Shown in pieces: positions 26,468 to 34,783 of a stretch of DNA of 64,000 nucleotides. Source of the stretch: Bacillus inaquosorum KCTC 13429 (GTDB taxonomy: Bacteria; Bacillota; Bacilli; Bacillales; Bacillaceae); contig NZ_AMXN01000001.1 of the NCBI RefSeq assembly GCF_000332645.1, forward strand, positions 186,001-250,000, in the 5' to 3' direction. The stretch's first letter is position 1. Each line of letters starts with the position of its first letter. Under the pieces are notes generated by a model. The model saw only the letters and a list, made by a program, of their open reading frames with translations. It had not been told where the DNA came from and did no database searches. A program made the translations under genes and the position numbers.

Positions 26468-27918
26468 GACAAACGTCCTTTTCTTAGTAGTTTGCTTTTC
26501 GTTTGAGGGTACGCTTTTACCAAAAGAAAGAGATAGCACAGCGCCCCGGCCGCCACTGAAATGGCCAGTCGCATTTCTGCCTGCAGACTGAAGTGTTCTG
26601 TACCTAGACTTACACCAAACGCGATGATGCCCATCGCGGCTGTGATCAGAAACGGCTTCATAATAGACTGGAAATAAGCCGAAAGGTTAAGCTTAATGAC
26701 ATATGACAGGAGCCAGCGCCCGATCAGGAAATTGAAAACGCTGATGATGGCATATACCCATGCGACTGTCTGCAGATTTCCCGTTTGTACAGCTGCAAAC
26801 AGTGACAAACCGTAAAGCAGCAGCACACCGGAATCCCAATAAAACGCTAAGTCCGCTCTTCCTTTAGCAAGAAGTACAGATCCATTTGGATTCATGAGTA
26901 CTCGAAGTATCCCGACAATGGCCAAAACATTTAGAACCGGAACAGCAGCAAGCCATTTTTCTCCAAATACCGCTGCGATAAAGGCGTCTGACACAGACAC
27001 AAGCCCGATTAACAGAGGAAACGACACTAGCGCCAGCATTTTTGTCATATTCAAAAATCCTTCTCTGATCACGCTGTTTTCATATTTGTTTTTTGCGAAA
27101 ACAGGGAATGCCACCCGTGTCACAATCGGATTGATCTTCAAAACCGGAATGGTAACAATCTGGTAAGCAAGGTTATAAATCCCCAACGCTTCAGCACCGA
27201 TAAACCGTCCGATCAAAATCATATCGATATTCGCTCCCAGCCTGTTCACAAGACGGGATGAAAGCTGAAAGGCTCCAAAGGAAAAGAACTCCTTCATTCC
27301 CCTCAAGTCAAAAACAAAAGCGGGGTGCCATTTTTTCCGGTATACGGCCCAATATAAAAGCCCTTTACTGGACTGCAGCAGCACTTGAGAAATGACGTAT
27401 GCCAAAATCGCATCCATCATAAAAACCGCTACCGCTAAATATCCGAAGGACAATACATTTGAAAAAATCTCAATTTTACTTAACGTATTAAAATGCAGCT
27501 GCTTTTGCAGCATATACTGATACTGTTGTCCGATTGGCGCGATTAAAAACATAATCGCCAAAATCCGAATCAGAAACACCAGCTCTTCCCTTTGATAAAA
27601 TCCCGCAATGACGGGACTGCTCACATATAATAGAACAAACAGCAAAACGCCGGTCATAATATTAAGCCAATACAGTGTTGACAGCTGTCGCTCCGTCGCA
27701 TCATCTCTCTGAATTAACGCTGCGCCAAAACCCATATCAAGCACAATCTGGGCGAATACTGTAACCGTTGTGATCATGCCGACGAGTCCAAATTCCGTTA
27801 AGGTCATCATATTTCCTAGCAGAGCAAACTGAACGATTTGTATGATTGTAATACACATGGTTGAAATACTTGTCCACTTTGCCCCGCTCATGATTTGTTT
27901 TGTAATACTTGGCATCAT
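26464..27918 (-). CDS. tuaB: TuaB, Wzx-type polysaccharide exporter
   Basis: TuaB (484 residues) belongs to the MOP/Wzx flippase superfamily, with about 12-14 membrane helices. The motif region ITTVTVFAQIVLDMGFGAALIQRDD near residue 50 is typical of polysaccharide exporters. It is expected to flip lipid-linked teichuronic acid repeats across the membrane. Two ATG codons occur in tandem at the start; the first is given. The 3' end overlaps tuaC. It is the second gene of tuaA-H. Confidence 0.93.
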   Translation of the reverse strand: MMPSITKQIMSGAKWTSISTMCITIIQIVQFALLGNMMTLTEFGLVGMITTVTVFAQIVLDMGFGAALIQRDDATERQLSTLYWLNIMTGVLLFVLLYVSSPVIAGFYQREELVFLIRILAIMFLIAPIGQQYQYMLQKQLHFNTLSKIEIFSNVLSFGYLAVAVFMMDAILAYVISQVLLQSSKGLLYWAVYRKKWHPAFVFDLRGMKEFFSFGAFQLSSRLVNRLGANIDMILIGRFIGAEALGIYNLAYQIVTIPVLKINPIVTRVAFPVFAKNKYENSVIREGFLNMTKMLALVSFPLLIGLVSVSDAFIAAVFGEKWLAAVPVLNVLAIVGILRVLMNPNGSVLLAKGRADLAFYWDSGVLLLYGLSLFAAVQTGNLQTVAWVYAIISVFNFLIGRWLLSYVIKLNLSAYFQSIMKPFLITAAMGIIAFGVSLGTEHFSLQAEMRLAISVAAGALCYLFLLVKAYPQTKSKLLRKGRLS

Positions 27919-27970
27919 ATTCCCTACTTCTTTTTAAGCTCAGATTGATGGTGAATACAGGCATTCAGTT

Positions 27971-28630
27971 TTATCTTGCACCATCACCTGTCCAGACTAC
28001 TTTACAAGTTTTTAACATAATTTTTAATTCTAAAGTGAAAGTCAGATTGCGAATGTAATATAAATCAAATATCAGCTTTTCCTTCGGCGTCATATCGTAA
28101 CCGCCGTTCACCTGAGCCCAGCCGCTCAATCCCGGTTTAACAGCCAGACGCTGTGTAAAGCCTGGAATTTCATTCTGGAATTTTTCCGTAAACACGGGAC
28201 GTTCCGGACGAGGGCCAATCATACTCATATCGCCTTTCAGCACATTAAATAGCTGAGGAAGCTCGTCAATTCTCGTTCTTCTGATAAAAGCTCCGATCCT
28301 TGTCACCCGCGGATCTTGCTTCTGCGCCCAAACAGCCCCGGACTTCTCGGCATCTATTTTCATGGAACGAAGCTTATAAAGCTTAAATGGTTTTCCGCCT
28401 TTCCCTACGCGTTCCTGCGTATAAATGGCAGGCCCCGGCGTCTCCAAACAAATCAATATTGAAAATACCGCAATCATTGGCAGCGCAATCGCCAATCCAA
28501 TGAGCGCAAACCAAATATCCATTACGCGCTTTACTGCCAAATAACGAGTCGTCTTTTCAGATAATGTAAAAGAATTTATTTGCTGAACTGAGAATTCACG
28601 ACTCACATTCATGCTTTTCTCTGCACTCAC
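27971..28630 (-). CDS. tuaA: TuaA, undecaprenyl-phosphate sugar-1-phosphate transferase
   Basis: TuaA is a bacterial sugar transferase (PF02397 type) with one N-terminal membrane helix (about residues 30-55) and the catalytic core KLYKLRSMKIDAE, RRTRIDELPQLFNVLKGDMS, MIGPRPERP and YYIRNLTF. It starts the teichuronic acid repeat on undecaprenyl phosphate. The start codon is uncertain: GTG at 28628-28630 has GAGGTG 7 nt upstream and gives 219 residues; ATG 18 nt further in and an upstream GTG are alternatives. It is the first tua gene, behind the PhoP box. Confidence 0.92.
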   Translation of the reverse strand: MSAEKSMNVSREFSVQQINSFTLSEKTTRYLAVKRVMDIWFALIGLAIALPMIAVFSILICLETPGPAIYTQERVGKGGKPFKLYKLRSMKIDAEKSGAVWAQKQDPRVTRIGAFIRRTRIDELPQLFNVLKGDMSMIGPRPERPVFTEKFQNEIPGFTQRLAVKPGLSGWAQVNGGYDMTPKEKLIFDLYYIRNLTFTLELKIMLKTCKVVWTGDGAR

Positions 28631-28696
28631 TGACACACACCTCACGATTTGTTTGGGATGTTATGATGACCTATGCCAGTCAGTTTAGCAGACGGA

Positions 28697-28734
28697 TGTT
28701 AATTGGATGTAAATGGTATGTTAAGAAGTGTGAA
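28697..28734 (-). promoter_or_regulatory. PhoP box of the tua operon
   Basis: On the minus strand four hexamers TTCACA, TTAACA, TTTACA and TTAACA start 10, 11 and 11 bp apart. This matches the TT(A/T/C)ACA repeats bound by phosphorylated PhoP. The tua operon is induced by phosphate starvation in B. subtilis, when teichuronic acid replaces teichoic acid. Confidence 0.85.
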
Positions 28735-28811
28735 TTTGTTATTTTTTCTGACATTTAATCGTAAACTTTTTATTGTTTTAGACATTTTTTTTAAAAATTA
28801 AGCATATTGTA

Positions 28812-28852
28812 TAAAAAAAGAGACAAACCATTTTACAGATTTGTCTCTTTTC
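28812..28852 (-). terminator. terminator of the TarQ-like gene
   Basis: On the minus strand AAAAGAGACAAA and TTTGTCTCTTTT pair around about 12 nt and are followed by TTTATAC. It separates the TarQ-like gene from the tua promoter region. Confidence 0.88.
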
Positions 28853-28864
28853 GCTGCGAGGCAT

Positions 28865-30769
28865 TTAATATTGAAAATAAAATTTTGATTTAGAGGTTAA
28901 CAGCTTATATTGAACCTCAACCGTTTTACTAAAGAATAACATGGATTTTCGTTCCACGCTCTTTGTGTCCAGGATAATTGCTTGATTATCCACTTTTGCA
29001 CTGATTTTATTTTGAGAAGTGTTTATCGCAAAATCAATTAATCGCTCTTTCTTTACATGAGCTAGCTGTTCAAGCAAACTCTGCATGTTTACCGTCAATT
29101 TCGTACAATTAGGCTCTAAATCAATGCGTTTTACCGGTAATGAGATTTCAGACTGTCCGGTATTCACAATGATTTTTGATTCATTCGGCAAACAGATTTG
29201 CTTATCTTTAAAAATAAATGATAAATCTTTTGATTCTGTTTCATAAGAAAGTTCAGCTTCTGTATATGCATGTTTCTTTATATCAATCGAAAGATTATCA
29301 TAGTTCATTGTGAAGTATGGTCTGGCACTGTAGACAAACAAAGCGTTATGCCCTAAATATACTGTATTTGTTGAATACTTGTATGCAGCACGCTTGTTTC
29401 CTATTCTTGCCCTTAATTTATAGCCGTCTATTGACGATTCAATAAAGAAATCCCACACACCTAAATCTTCTTCAGCAGATGCCAGTTCATCAAACTTGCA
29501 CTCAAATGTAAATGTTGAATTTTCATATGATGCCGGCGAAATGTACTTTTCCGCCTTTGTATCGCGATGAACAAATACTCCCGTCAGAGATTGATTATTA
29601 TTCGTTTCATCATTGACCAATTTGTGTTTAATGGTTCCTTGAATGTTGAGGCTGTTATCGCTAAATTCAATATTCTGCAGATAATGTTCAAGCTTATTTT
29701 TATAATTCACTTTTAACAGTTCTTCAGAAATTGGATACCGCTCCAAGCTCGGATAACGTGCAATTAACTCCCCATTATTTACAGTACAGAACTTTTTAAT
29801 GTCCTGTTCCTCCCGCTCAAACTGGGTTAATCCTTGCAAATCATTATTCCGAATAAACAGCAGCCGCAATTTGATATGCGGAAGCACAAATTGATCAGCC
29901 TCTTCAGGTACTGCATGAATGAATGATGACAAGTATTTAAACCATTCAGCTCTTTCTTCATCGGTTTTCATTTTAATCGTAACATTTTTTGTCCGGGAAA
30001 AATCAAAATGCCTGTTTAAAAATACTGCCATCAGCTTAATTTTTCTCGCTTCTTCCAGTTCACTTGCCTTGATAGCAGAGATAATATCTTCCATTGCTCC
30101 ATAAAAGTTCTCTGGAGGAACATAAGCAACACTCATATGTTCACCGTCTCTTTTGACCAGATAGTAATAATCATAGTCAGCTGAAACAGAAATCTTCTTT
30201 GCTTTCAAATAAGCGTTCATTGTGAAGACTTGATCTTCCGCTGCTTTTATGTGAGTAGGGAAGGTTATTTGATTTTCCTTTAAAAGTGAGGCTTTAAACA
30301 GTTTTTGGGGTCCCAATGTAAAAACAATTTTGGAATCAACCAAATCAACATCCGGGTTCGTTTCCTTAAACATTGATTTGGGAACACCTCTGCCGTTTAT
30401 CCCTTTTAACTTTCCTAAAGTAATATCTGATTGATTCTCTTTTGAGAAATTATACCACCTTAACAATGCTTCATTTCCTATATAGTCATCGGAATCAACA
30501 AATAGAATGTATTCACCCTGGGCAATTTTTATTGCATCATTTCTCGGAGCACCTGGACCGCCTGAATTTACCGTTCTTTCAACAACAACAATATTGTCAT
30601 ATTTCTTTTTATATTGATTCAAAATGTCTAAAGATGAATCTGTAGATTTATCATCGACACATATAATCTCATAATCCTCTTTTGGCATCGTTTGATTAAC
30701 TAAGCTGTCAAGACATTCGGAAATAAGATCTTCTGAATTATATACAGGGATAACAATGCTTATTTTCAT
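28865..30769 (-). CDS. tarQ: TarQ/TarS-like poly(ribitol phosphate) glycosyltransferase
   Basis: The 634-residue protein has an N-terminal GT2 domain: SIVIPVYNSEDLISECLDSL, CVDDKSTDSS, NSGGPGAPRNDAIKIAQGEY and the FVDSDDYIGNE triad. Further segments GRGVPKSMFKETNPDVDLVDS and KAAEDQVFTMNAYLKA closely resemble Staphylococcus aureus TarS, which adds beta-GlcNAc to ribitol teichoic acid; B. subtilis W23 TarQ adds glucose. The C-terminal half (about 370-634) has beta-sandwich character like the TarS trimerisation region. The gene stands alone with its own terminator, away from tar. The exact sugar cannot be read from sequence. Confidence 0.8.
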   Translation of the reverse strand: MKISIVIPVYNSEDLISECLDSLVNQTMPKEDYEIICVDDKSTDSSLDILNQYKKKYDNIVVVERTVNSGGPGAPRNDAIKIAQGEYILFVDSDDYIGNEALLRWYNFSKENQSDITLGKLKGINGRGVPKSMFKETNPDVDLVDSKIVFTLGPQKLFKASLLKENQITFPTHIKAAEDQVFTMNAYLKAKKISVSADYDYYYLVKRDGEHMSVAYVPPENFYGAMEDIISAIKASELEEARKIKLMAVFLNRHFDFSRTKNVTIKMKTDEERAEWFKYLSSFIHAVPEEADQFVLPHIKLRLLFIRNNDLQGLTQFEREEQDIKKFCTVNNGELIARYPSLERYPISEELLKVNYKNKLEHYLQNIEFSDNSLNIQGTIKHKLVNDETNNNQSLTGVFVHRDTKAEKYISPASYENSTFTFECKFDELASAEEDLGVWDFFIESSIDGYKLRARIGNKRAAYKYSTNTVYLGHNALFVYSARPYFTMNYDNLSIDIKKHAYTEAELSYETESKDLSFIFKDKQICLPNESKIIVNTGQSEISLPVKRIDLEPNCTKLTVNMQSLLEQLAHVKKERLIDFAINTSQNKISAKVDNQAIILDTKSVERKSMLFFSKTVEVQYKLLTSKSKFYFQY

Positions 30770-30815
30770 CGATTACCTCACTACCCTAATGGATCGGTTA
30801 TATTTTTGCCTGATA

Positions 30816-30824
30816 ATTATATCA
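30816..30824 (-). promoter_or_regulatory. extended -10 promoter of the TarQ-like gene
   Basis: TGA-TATAAT on the minus strand is a perfect extended -10, 46 nt before the start codon. The matching -35 position (TTCTTA at 17 bp) is weak, which is usual for extended -10 promoters. Confidence 0.5.
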
Positions 30825-31150
30825 AAAACATCTGTCAATAAGAATAGGCCTAACCTTAAATTTTGTTAAACTTTTACATAGCATGTGTAGTTTTAATTTT
30901 TCCTATCAATGTCTCTTTACTACAATTGTATTTTCACCGTTAATTTTCCTATTTTCTTCATTCGCCTATTTCCTTCTGTCCACTTTTGTCTTTGAACTTA
31001 ATCAGTTTTCAGCTATTTAGTATACACTAACAAACTTACAGCATGTAGGTCATCGAATTATCGATTTTAATTTCCTATCTAATCTTTCAAGTGTATTTTA
31101 AAACTTTTTTCAAAACAACGAAAAATTTTTGCGGATTTTCTTAAAATACC

Positions 31151-31175
31151 GAAACATTTGTTACAAGCAGCCGTC
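31151..31175 (+). promoter_or_regulatory. ECF-type (sigma-X/sigma-M) promoter of tagU
   Basis: GAAAC, 16 bp, then CGTC fits the ECF sigma pattern of sigma-M/sigma-X promoters. lytR (tagU) is a known ECF sigma target in B. subtilis. Confidence 0.6.
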
Positions 31176-31202
31176 TATTGTAAAGAATCAGACAAATTTT
31201 AG

Positions 31203-31231
31203 TTGTTTTCAAATATTAAGAAACTTATAAT
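31203..31231 (+). promoter_or_regulatory. sigma-A promoter of tagU
   Basis: TTGTTT and TATAAT are separated by exactly 17 bp, about 33 nt before the tagU start codon. Confidence 0.75.
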
Positions 31232-31263
31232 CTTACTAGATTACAAAAAAGCGAGGACTTTAT

Positions 31264-32184
31264 ATGAGAGCTGAAAAAAGAAAGAAAAAAAGAAAAGCGT
31301 TACTTGTCATTTTAGCCATTGTGGCCGTATTTGTGCTCGGAACAGGCGGCTACGCATACTACTTATGGCATAAAGCAGCTTCAACCGTGGCAAGTATTCA
31401 TGAAAGTATTGATAAATCTAAAAAGAGGGATACTGAGGTCAACATCAATAAAAAAGATCCGTTTTCCGTCTTAATCATGGGTGTGGATGAACGCGACGGC
31501 GATAAAGGCCGTGCCGACACGCTCATTTATCTGACCGTTAACCCAAAAACGAATACAACTGACATGGTCAGCATTCCGCGTGACACATATACAAAAATTA
31601 TCGGGAAAGGCACAATGGATAAAATCAATCATTCATACGCATTCGGCGGTACGCAGATGGCGGTTGACACGGTTGAAAACTTCCTCGATGTTCCAGTTGA
31701 TTATTTTGTAAAAGTGAACATGGAAAGCTTTAGAGACGTTGTTGATACACTTGGCGGCATCACAGTAAACAGTACATTCGCGTTCAGCTATGACGGTTAT
31801 TCGTTCGGCAAAGGAGAAATCACGCTGAACGGAAAAGAAGCGCTCGCCTATACCCGGATGAGAAAAGAAGATCCGAGAGGCGATTTCGGCCGCCAGGACC
31901 GCCAGCGCCAAGTGATCGAAGGAATTATTAATAAAGGCGCAAATATTTCTTCTATCACGAAATTTGGAGATATGTTTAAAGTCGTTGAAGATAATGTGAA
32001 AACGAACTTGACCTTCGATGACATGTGGGATATCCAGTCCGACTACAAAGGCGCGCGTAAAAAGATTAAACAGCACGAACTAAAAGGTACAGGCACGAAA
32101 ATCAACGGAATTTACTACTACCAGGCTGATGAAAGCGCACTTTCCGATATCACAAAAGAGCTGAAGGAAAGCCTCGAAAATTAA
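31264..32184 (+). CDS. tagU: LytR-CpsA-Psr ligase TagU (LytR)
   Basis: TagU (306 residues) is an LCP family teichoic acid-peptidoglycan ligase and was first described as LytR. It has a basic N-terminus, one membrane helix (about residues 12-34) and an LCP domain with GRADTLIYLT, SIPRDTYTKI and RMRKEDPRGDFGRQDRQRQ. It lacks the Ser/Thr tail of TagV. In 168 it lies between lytA and mnaA; here it lies between the TarQ-like gene and lytC. ECF-type and sigma-A promoters precede it and a long hairpin terminator follows. Confidence 0.94.
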   Translation: MRAEKRKKKRKALLVILAIVAVFVLGTGGYAYYLWHKAASTVASIHESIDKSKKRDTEVNINKKDPFSVLIMGVDERDGDKGRADTLIYLTVNPKTNTTDMVSIPRDTYTKIIGKGTMDKINHSYAFGGTQMAVDTVENFLDVPVDYFVKVNMESFRDVVDTLGGITVNSTFAFSYDGYSFGKGEITLNGKEALAYTRMRKEDPRGDFGRQDRQRQVIEGIINKGANISSITKFGDMFKVVEDNVKTNLTFDDMWDIQSDYKGARKKIKQHELKGTGTKINGIYYYQADESALSDITKELKESLEN

Positions 32185-32232
32185 AACAAAAAGAAGCTTC
32201 GCACAGTGTGTGCAAAGCTTCTTTTTGTTTTA
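32184..32232 (+). terminator. tagU terminator, copy 1 of a duplicated hairpin
   Basis: AAACAAAAAGAAGCTT and AAGCTTCTTTTTGTTT with GCACA/TGTGC between them form a stem of about 20 bp around GTG. A nearly identical hairpin follows mnaA at 34745-34783. Confidence 0.88.
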
Positions 32233-32472
32233 GTTTTCTTGACTGTTTCACGTAGTTAAAACCAGAAAAATTCTCCTCTATATACCTGTTTAAATTCGAT
32301 ATCTGCAATCTTCTTCAACGAATGGTCACGTAAAACAAATTCAACTTTGCAAATAGAAAAGTTGCATGTTAGAAGCGGTAGATATAGAACGTTTCTTTGA
32401 AATCTCTCTATAATAATAAGAAGATATATATTCTAATAAAAATAAAGCTTTTGAGTTTTTTCACATAAGCTT

Positions 32473-33963
32473 TTATTTATAGTAAGAAACTGTGCCGTCA
32501 TATATAGCTTGGGCAGCTTTATCCTTATAAACCGACTGTTTTAGTTTACTTGCATCGGATGAGTTTGTAATAAAAGCAGTTTCAACTAAAACACTTGGCA
32601 TTCTAGAATATTTAATAACATAGAAACCAGCTCGTTTCACTCCACGATTCCTTGTTTTAAGATAAGTTGCAAGTTTAGGCTGAATTTGATCAGCTAATCT
32701 TTTGCTTTTCGTTGCCTGATAAGTTGTATCGTAAAACGTCTCACTTCCATTAGGAGATGAACTATCATTTGCATTTCCATGAATACTGATAAATAAATCT
32801 GCTTGAGTAGAGGCAGCCTTACTAACTCTTTCTTGTAGAGAATAAAAAGTATCATTAGACCTCGACATTACCGAAAGAGCACCAGAAGCATTCAGTTTCA
32901 TATTGACTCTTTTCGCTATATCAAGGTTAATTTCTTTCTCGAGAAGACCGTTTGCGACTGCACCTGAATCTTGGTCACCGTGACCAGGATCGATAAAAAT
33001 AGTTTCACCCACAACAGGATTCTTCAACTGATTAAAAACTTTAGTGCTAATAGCGGGGGGGGTTCCTATAACTGTAAAATTAGACGCATTTTCACTTCCT
33101 ATGATTTTGCGAGTCCCGACAGATAAATTTTGACCATCTGTAACAATAAGAGATTGTTTATTCATAGCTGCTAATAGAGCCCCTACGATGGCGTCAGAAT
33201 AACTGTATCCGTTACTTACGTATACCTTGCTCGTTGACAAATTAAGCTTCTGTACAATATTTGCAGCCAGCTCGTATCTATTTGATCCGCTGATCCTTGT
33301 TGGAGAGGGCAATTTTTTATTTACCGAGTTGCTAATACTTTTGGTACTTCCGACAATTATAGAACTTCTGATCTTCTTATCCTTGATCACTGCTGTTGTT
33401 GCACTGTTTATATAAGTTTTGTTTGTAAAAAGAATTGGAAAACCATTTTTCGCTGCGTAAGGGATAATTGCTGGAGCATCTTCATATAAGAATCCATTTA
33501 AAATAATAACCTTTGAAGGTGCGGTCATTGCTTTTGCCACTCTTGCAGATGTTTCAAACCGATTGCTTCCTGCTATACGTTTGATACTAATTCCCATTCT
33601 TTTAATCTGATTTGCAGTATTAGAAGAAACAACTGGTGTCCCGCCTACTATAATTACATTTTTAGTACGCATATCTTTTAACCTTGTTTTTGTTTCATAT
33701 GAAAGTTTGTCAGTAGTTGTGTACAAAAGCGGTGCATTCTTCTGATAAGCTAGAGGTGCCGCTACTATCGCATCTGCATATGCATTGCCACTGACAATTA
33801 CTGCAGTACTGGCTGTTGAGTAAGTCTGCTTTGATATTTCAACCGCAGTCCCATATCTGCTGTTTCCTCCGACTCTTTTAACTGAGTTATCAGCCAATGC
33901 TATTGGCACAAAAAGAATGAGTCCGAAAAAACACATTGACAGGACTTTTATATAAGAACGCAA
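32473..33963 (-). CDS. lytC: LytC, N-acetylmuramoyl-L-alanine amidase (major autolysin CwlB)
   Basis: LytC (496 residues) cleaves the amide between MurNAc and L-Ala. It has a signal peptide (about 1-24, cleaved after ALA), three cell-wall-binding-2 repeats (about 28-315, each with an RxxGxxRYxTAxxIS-type start) and an Amidase_3 domain (about 320-496) with zinc-site segments FIDPGHGDQDSGA, SIHGNANDSS and PSVLVETAFIT. The start is TTG at 33961-33963 with AAGGAGGAG upstream. In 168 lytB lies between lytA and lytC; it is missing here. A run of eight C lies in the coding strand (33055-33062). Confidence 0.95.
   Translation of the reverse strand: MRSYIKVLSMCFFGLILFVPIALADNSVKRVGGNSRYGTAVEISKQTYSTASTAVIVSGNAYADAIVAAPLAYQKNAPLLYTTTDKLSYETKTRLKDMRTKNVIIVGGTPVVSSNTANQIKRMGISIKRIAGSNRFETSARVAKAMTAPSKVIILNGFLYEDAPAIIPYAAKNGFPILFTNKTYINSATTAVIKDKKIRSSIIVGSTKSISNSVNKKLPSPTRISGSNRYELAANIVQKLNLSTSKVYVSNGYSYSDAIVGALLAAMNKQSLIVTDGQNLSVGTRKIIGSENASNFTVIGTPPAISTKVFNQLKNPVVGETIFIDPGHGDQDSGAVANGLLEKEINLDIAKRVNMKLNASGALSVMSRSNDTFYSLQERVSKAASTQADLFISIHGNANDSSSPNGSETFYDTTYQATKSKRLADQIQPKLATYLKTRNRGVKRAGFYVIKYSRMPSVLVETAFITNSSDASKLKQSVYKDKAAQAIYDGTVSYYK
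33055..33062 (-). repeat. homopolymer tract (C8) inside lytC
   Basis: Eight G on the plus strand encode part of GTPPAI in LytC. The frame is intact. Such a tract can slip during replication and would then truncate LytC within its third wall-binding repeat, before the catalytic domain. Confidence 0.7.
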
Positions 33964-34192
33964 TTTATTCTCCTCCTTAAATGCCCTTAATAGGCAAAAA
34001 ACAATCCCGCAGATTGAAAACAGCTACTTTATTAAATATCATCTAAATCAAGTAACTGGAACATCAATCGCAAGTGTATTCTATAAATTTAAGACTTGAA
34101 TTCTTTTTTAAACACGTATCGGTAATGAGAGTTTATCTATGAGCTTTCTTTAGTATGCAATATTTAAGTTTGTTGCTTTATTTTTCACAGCA

Positions 34193-34255
34193 AACAAACT
34201 CATTAATTGATATGACTTTAAAGTTTAAAATAATATCAAAGTTAATGAGTTTGTT
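34193..34255. repeat. long inverted repeat at the lytA 3' end
   Basis: AACAAACTCATTAA (34193-34206) and TTAATGAGTTTGTT (34242-34255) are perfect 14-nt inverted arms. Shorter inner arms TTGATAT and ATATCAA extend the stem. The right arm covers the last codons and stop of lytA. No T-run follows on the minus strand. Confidence 0.7.
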
Positions 34256-34544
34256 GAATCTTTTTTAATAAAAGCTGACCCTTATTATTTTTTTCGTATT
34301 TAACAGTGACTTCATCACCACTATCTAGATTACTTACATCACTTATCGATTCGTCAGTAATATCTAGACTAATAGGTTCGCTATCTACGATCACTTCAAT
34401 AGTGTGAGTATCTGCTAAACCCACAAAAACACCTTCTTTTGTCACGATGTTACTCTCTGACACATCTTCTCCTTGGTTTTGATTATTAGTCCCACAACCT
34501 GCAAGTAGCAATATAAAGAACATTAAAACAATCCAATTTTTCAT
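34242..34544 (-). CDS. lytA: LytA, small acidic lipoprotein of the lyt locus
   Basis: The 100-residue protein has a lipoprotein signal with lipobox LLAGC near residue 17, then a short acidic domain (VGLADTHTIEVIVDSEPISLDI). It matches LytA of B. subtilis (102 residues), the membrane lipoprotein thought to help LytB and LytC reach the wall. Here it is followed by lytC after 278 bp with no lytB. The usual neighbour tagU is not upstream. Confidence 0.85.
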   Translation of the reverse strand: MKNWIVLMFFILLLAGCGTNNQNQGEDVSESNIVTKEGVFVGLADTHTIEVIVDSEPISLDITDESISDVSNLDSGDEVTVKYEKNNKGQLLLKKIQQTH

Positions 34545-34744
34545 TTTTTCACCTCAATGTCTTTATCGTCACAATCTAAAGAAAATTGAGAACATAGTAA
34601 AACTTTTTCAAAGCTCAATCGACTATCCCAAAATTTATTTCTTAATTAAAAAAGTTATAAATAATCCTTAATACTCTACAAGCTAATTGAAGCGCCCTTT
34701 ATGATATTTTAAAAAAGTTTGAAGGAAATATAAAAAATTTAATA

Positions 34745-34783
34745 AAAAAAAGCTTCGCACAGTGTGCAAAGCTTCTTTTTTAT
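34745..34783 (-). terminator. mnaA terminator, copy 2 of a duplicated hairpin
   Basis: On the minus strand GAAGCTTTGCAC and GTGCGAAGCTTTTTTT pair around a short loop, directly after the mnaA stop. The plus-strand sequence AGCTTCGCACAGTGTG...CAAAGCTTCTTTTT is repeated after tagU with one extra TG. Confidence 0.88.

Larger units (their letters stand above)
30770..31263. other. divergent regulatory region between tarQ and tagU
   Basis: This 494-bp AT-rich gap holds the promoters of both neighbours (given separately) and no reading frame of note. The central part, about 30870-31130, shows only T-rich tracts; I see no further gene or RNA in it. Confidence 0.6.

Noticed and set aside
33964-34241. 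Remnant of lytB between lytA and lytC
   Set aside because: I found no frame resembling LytB there; the sequence is AT-rich with many stops.
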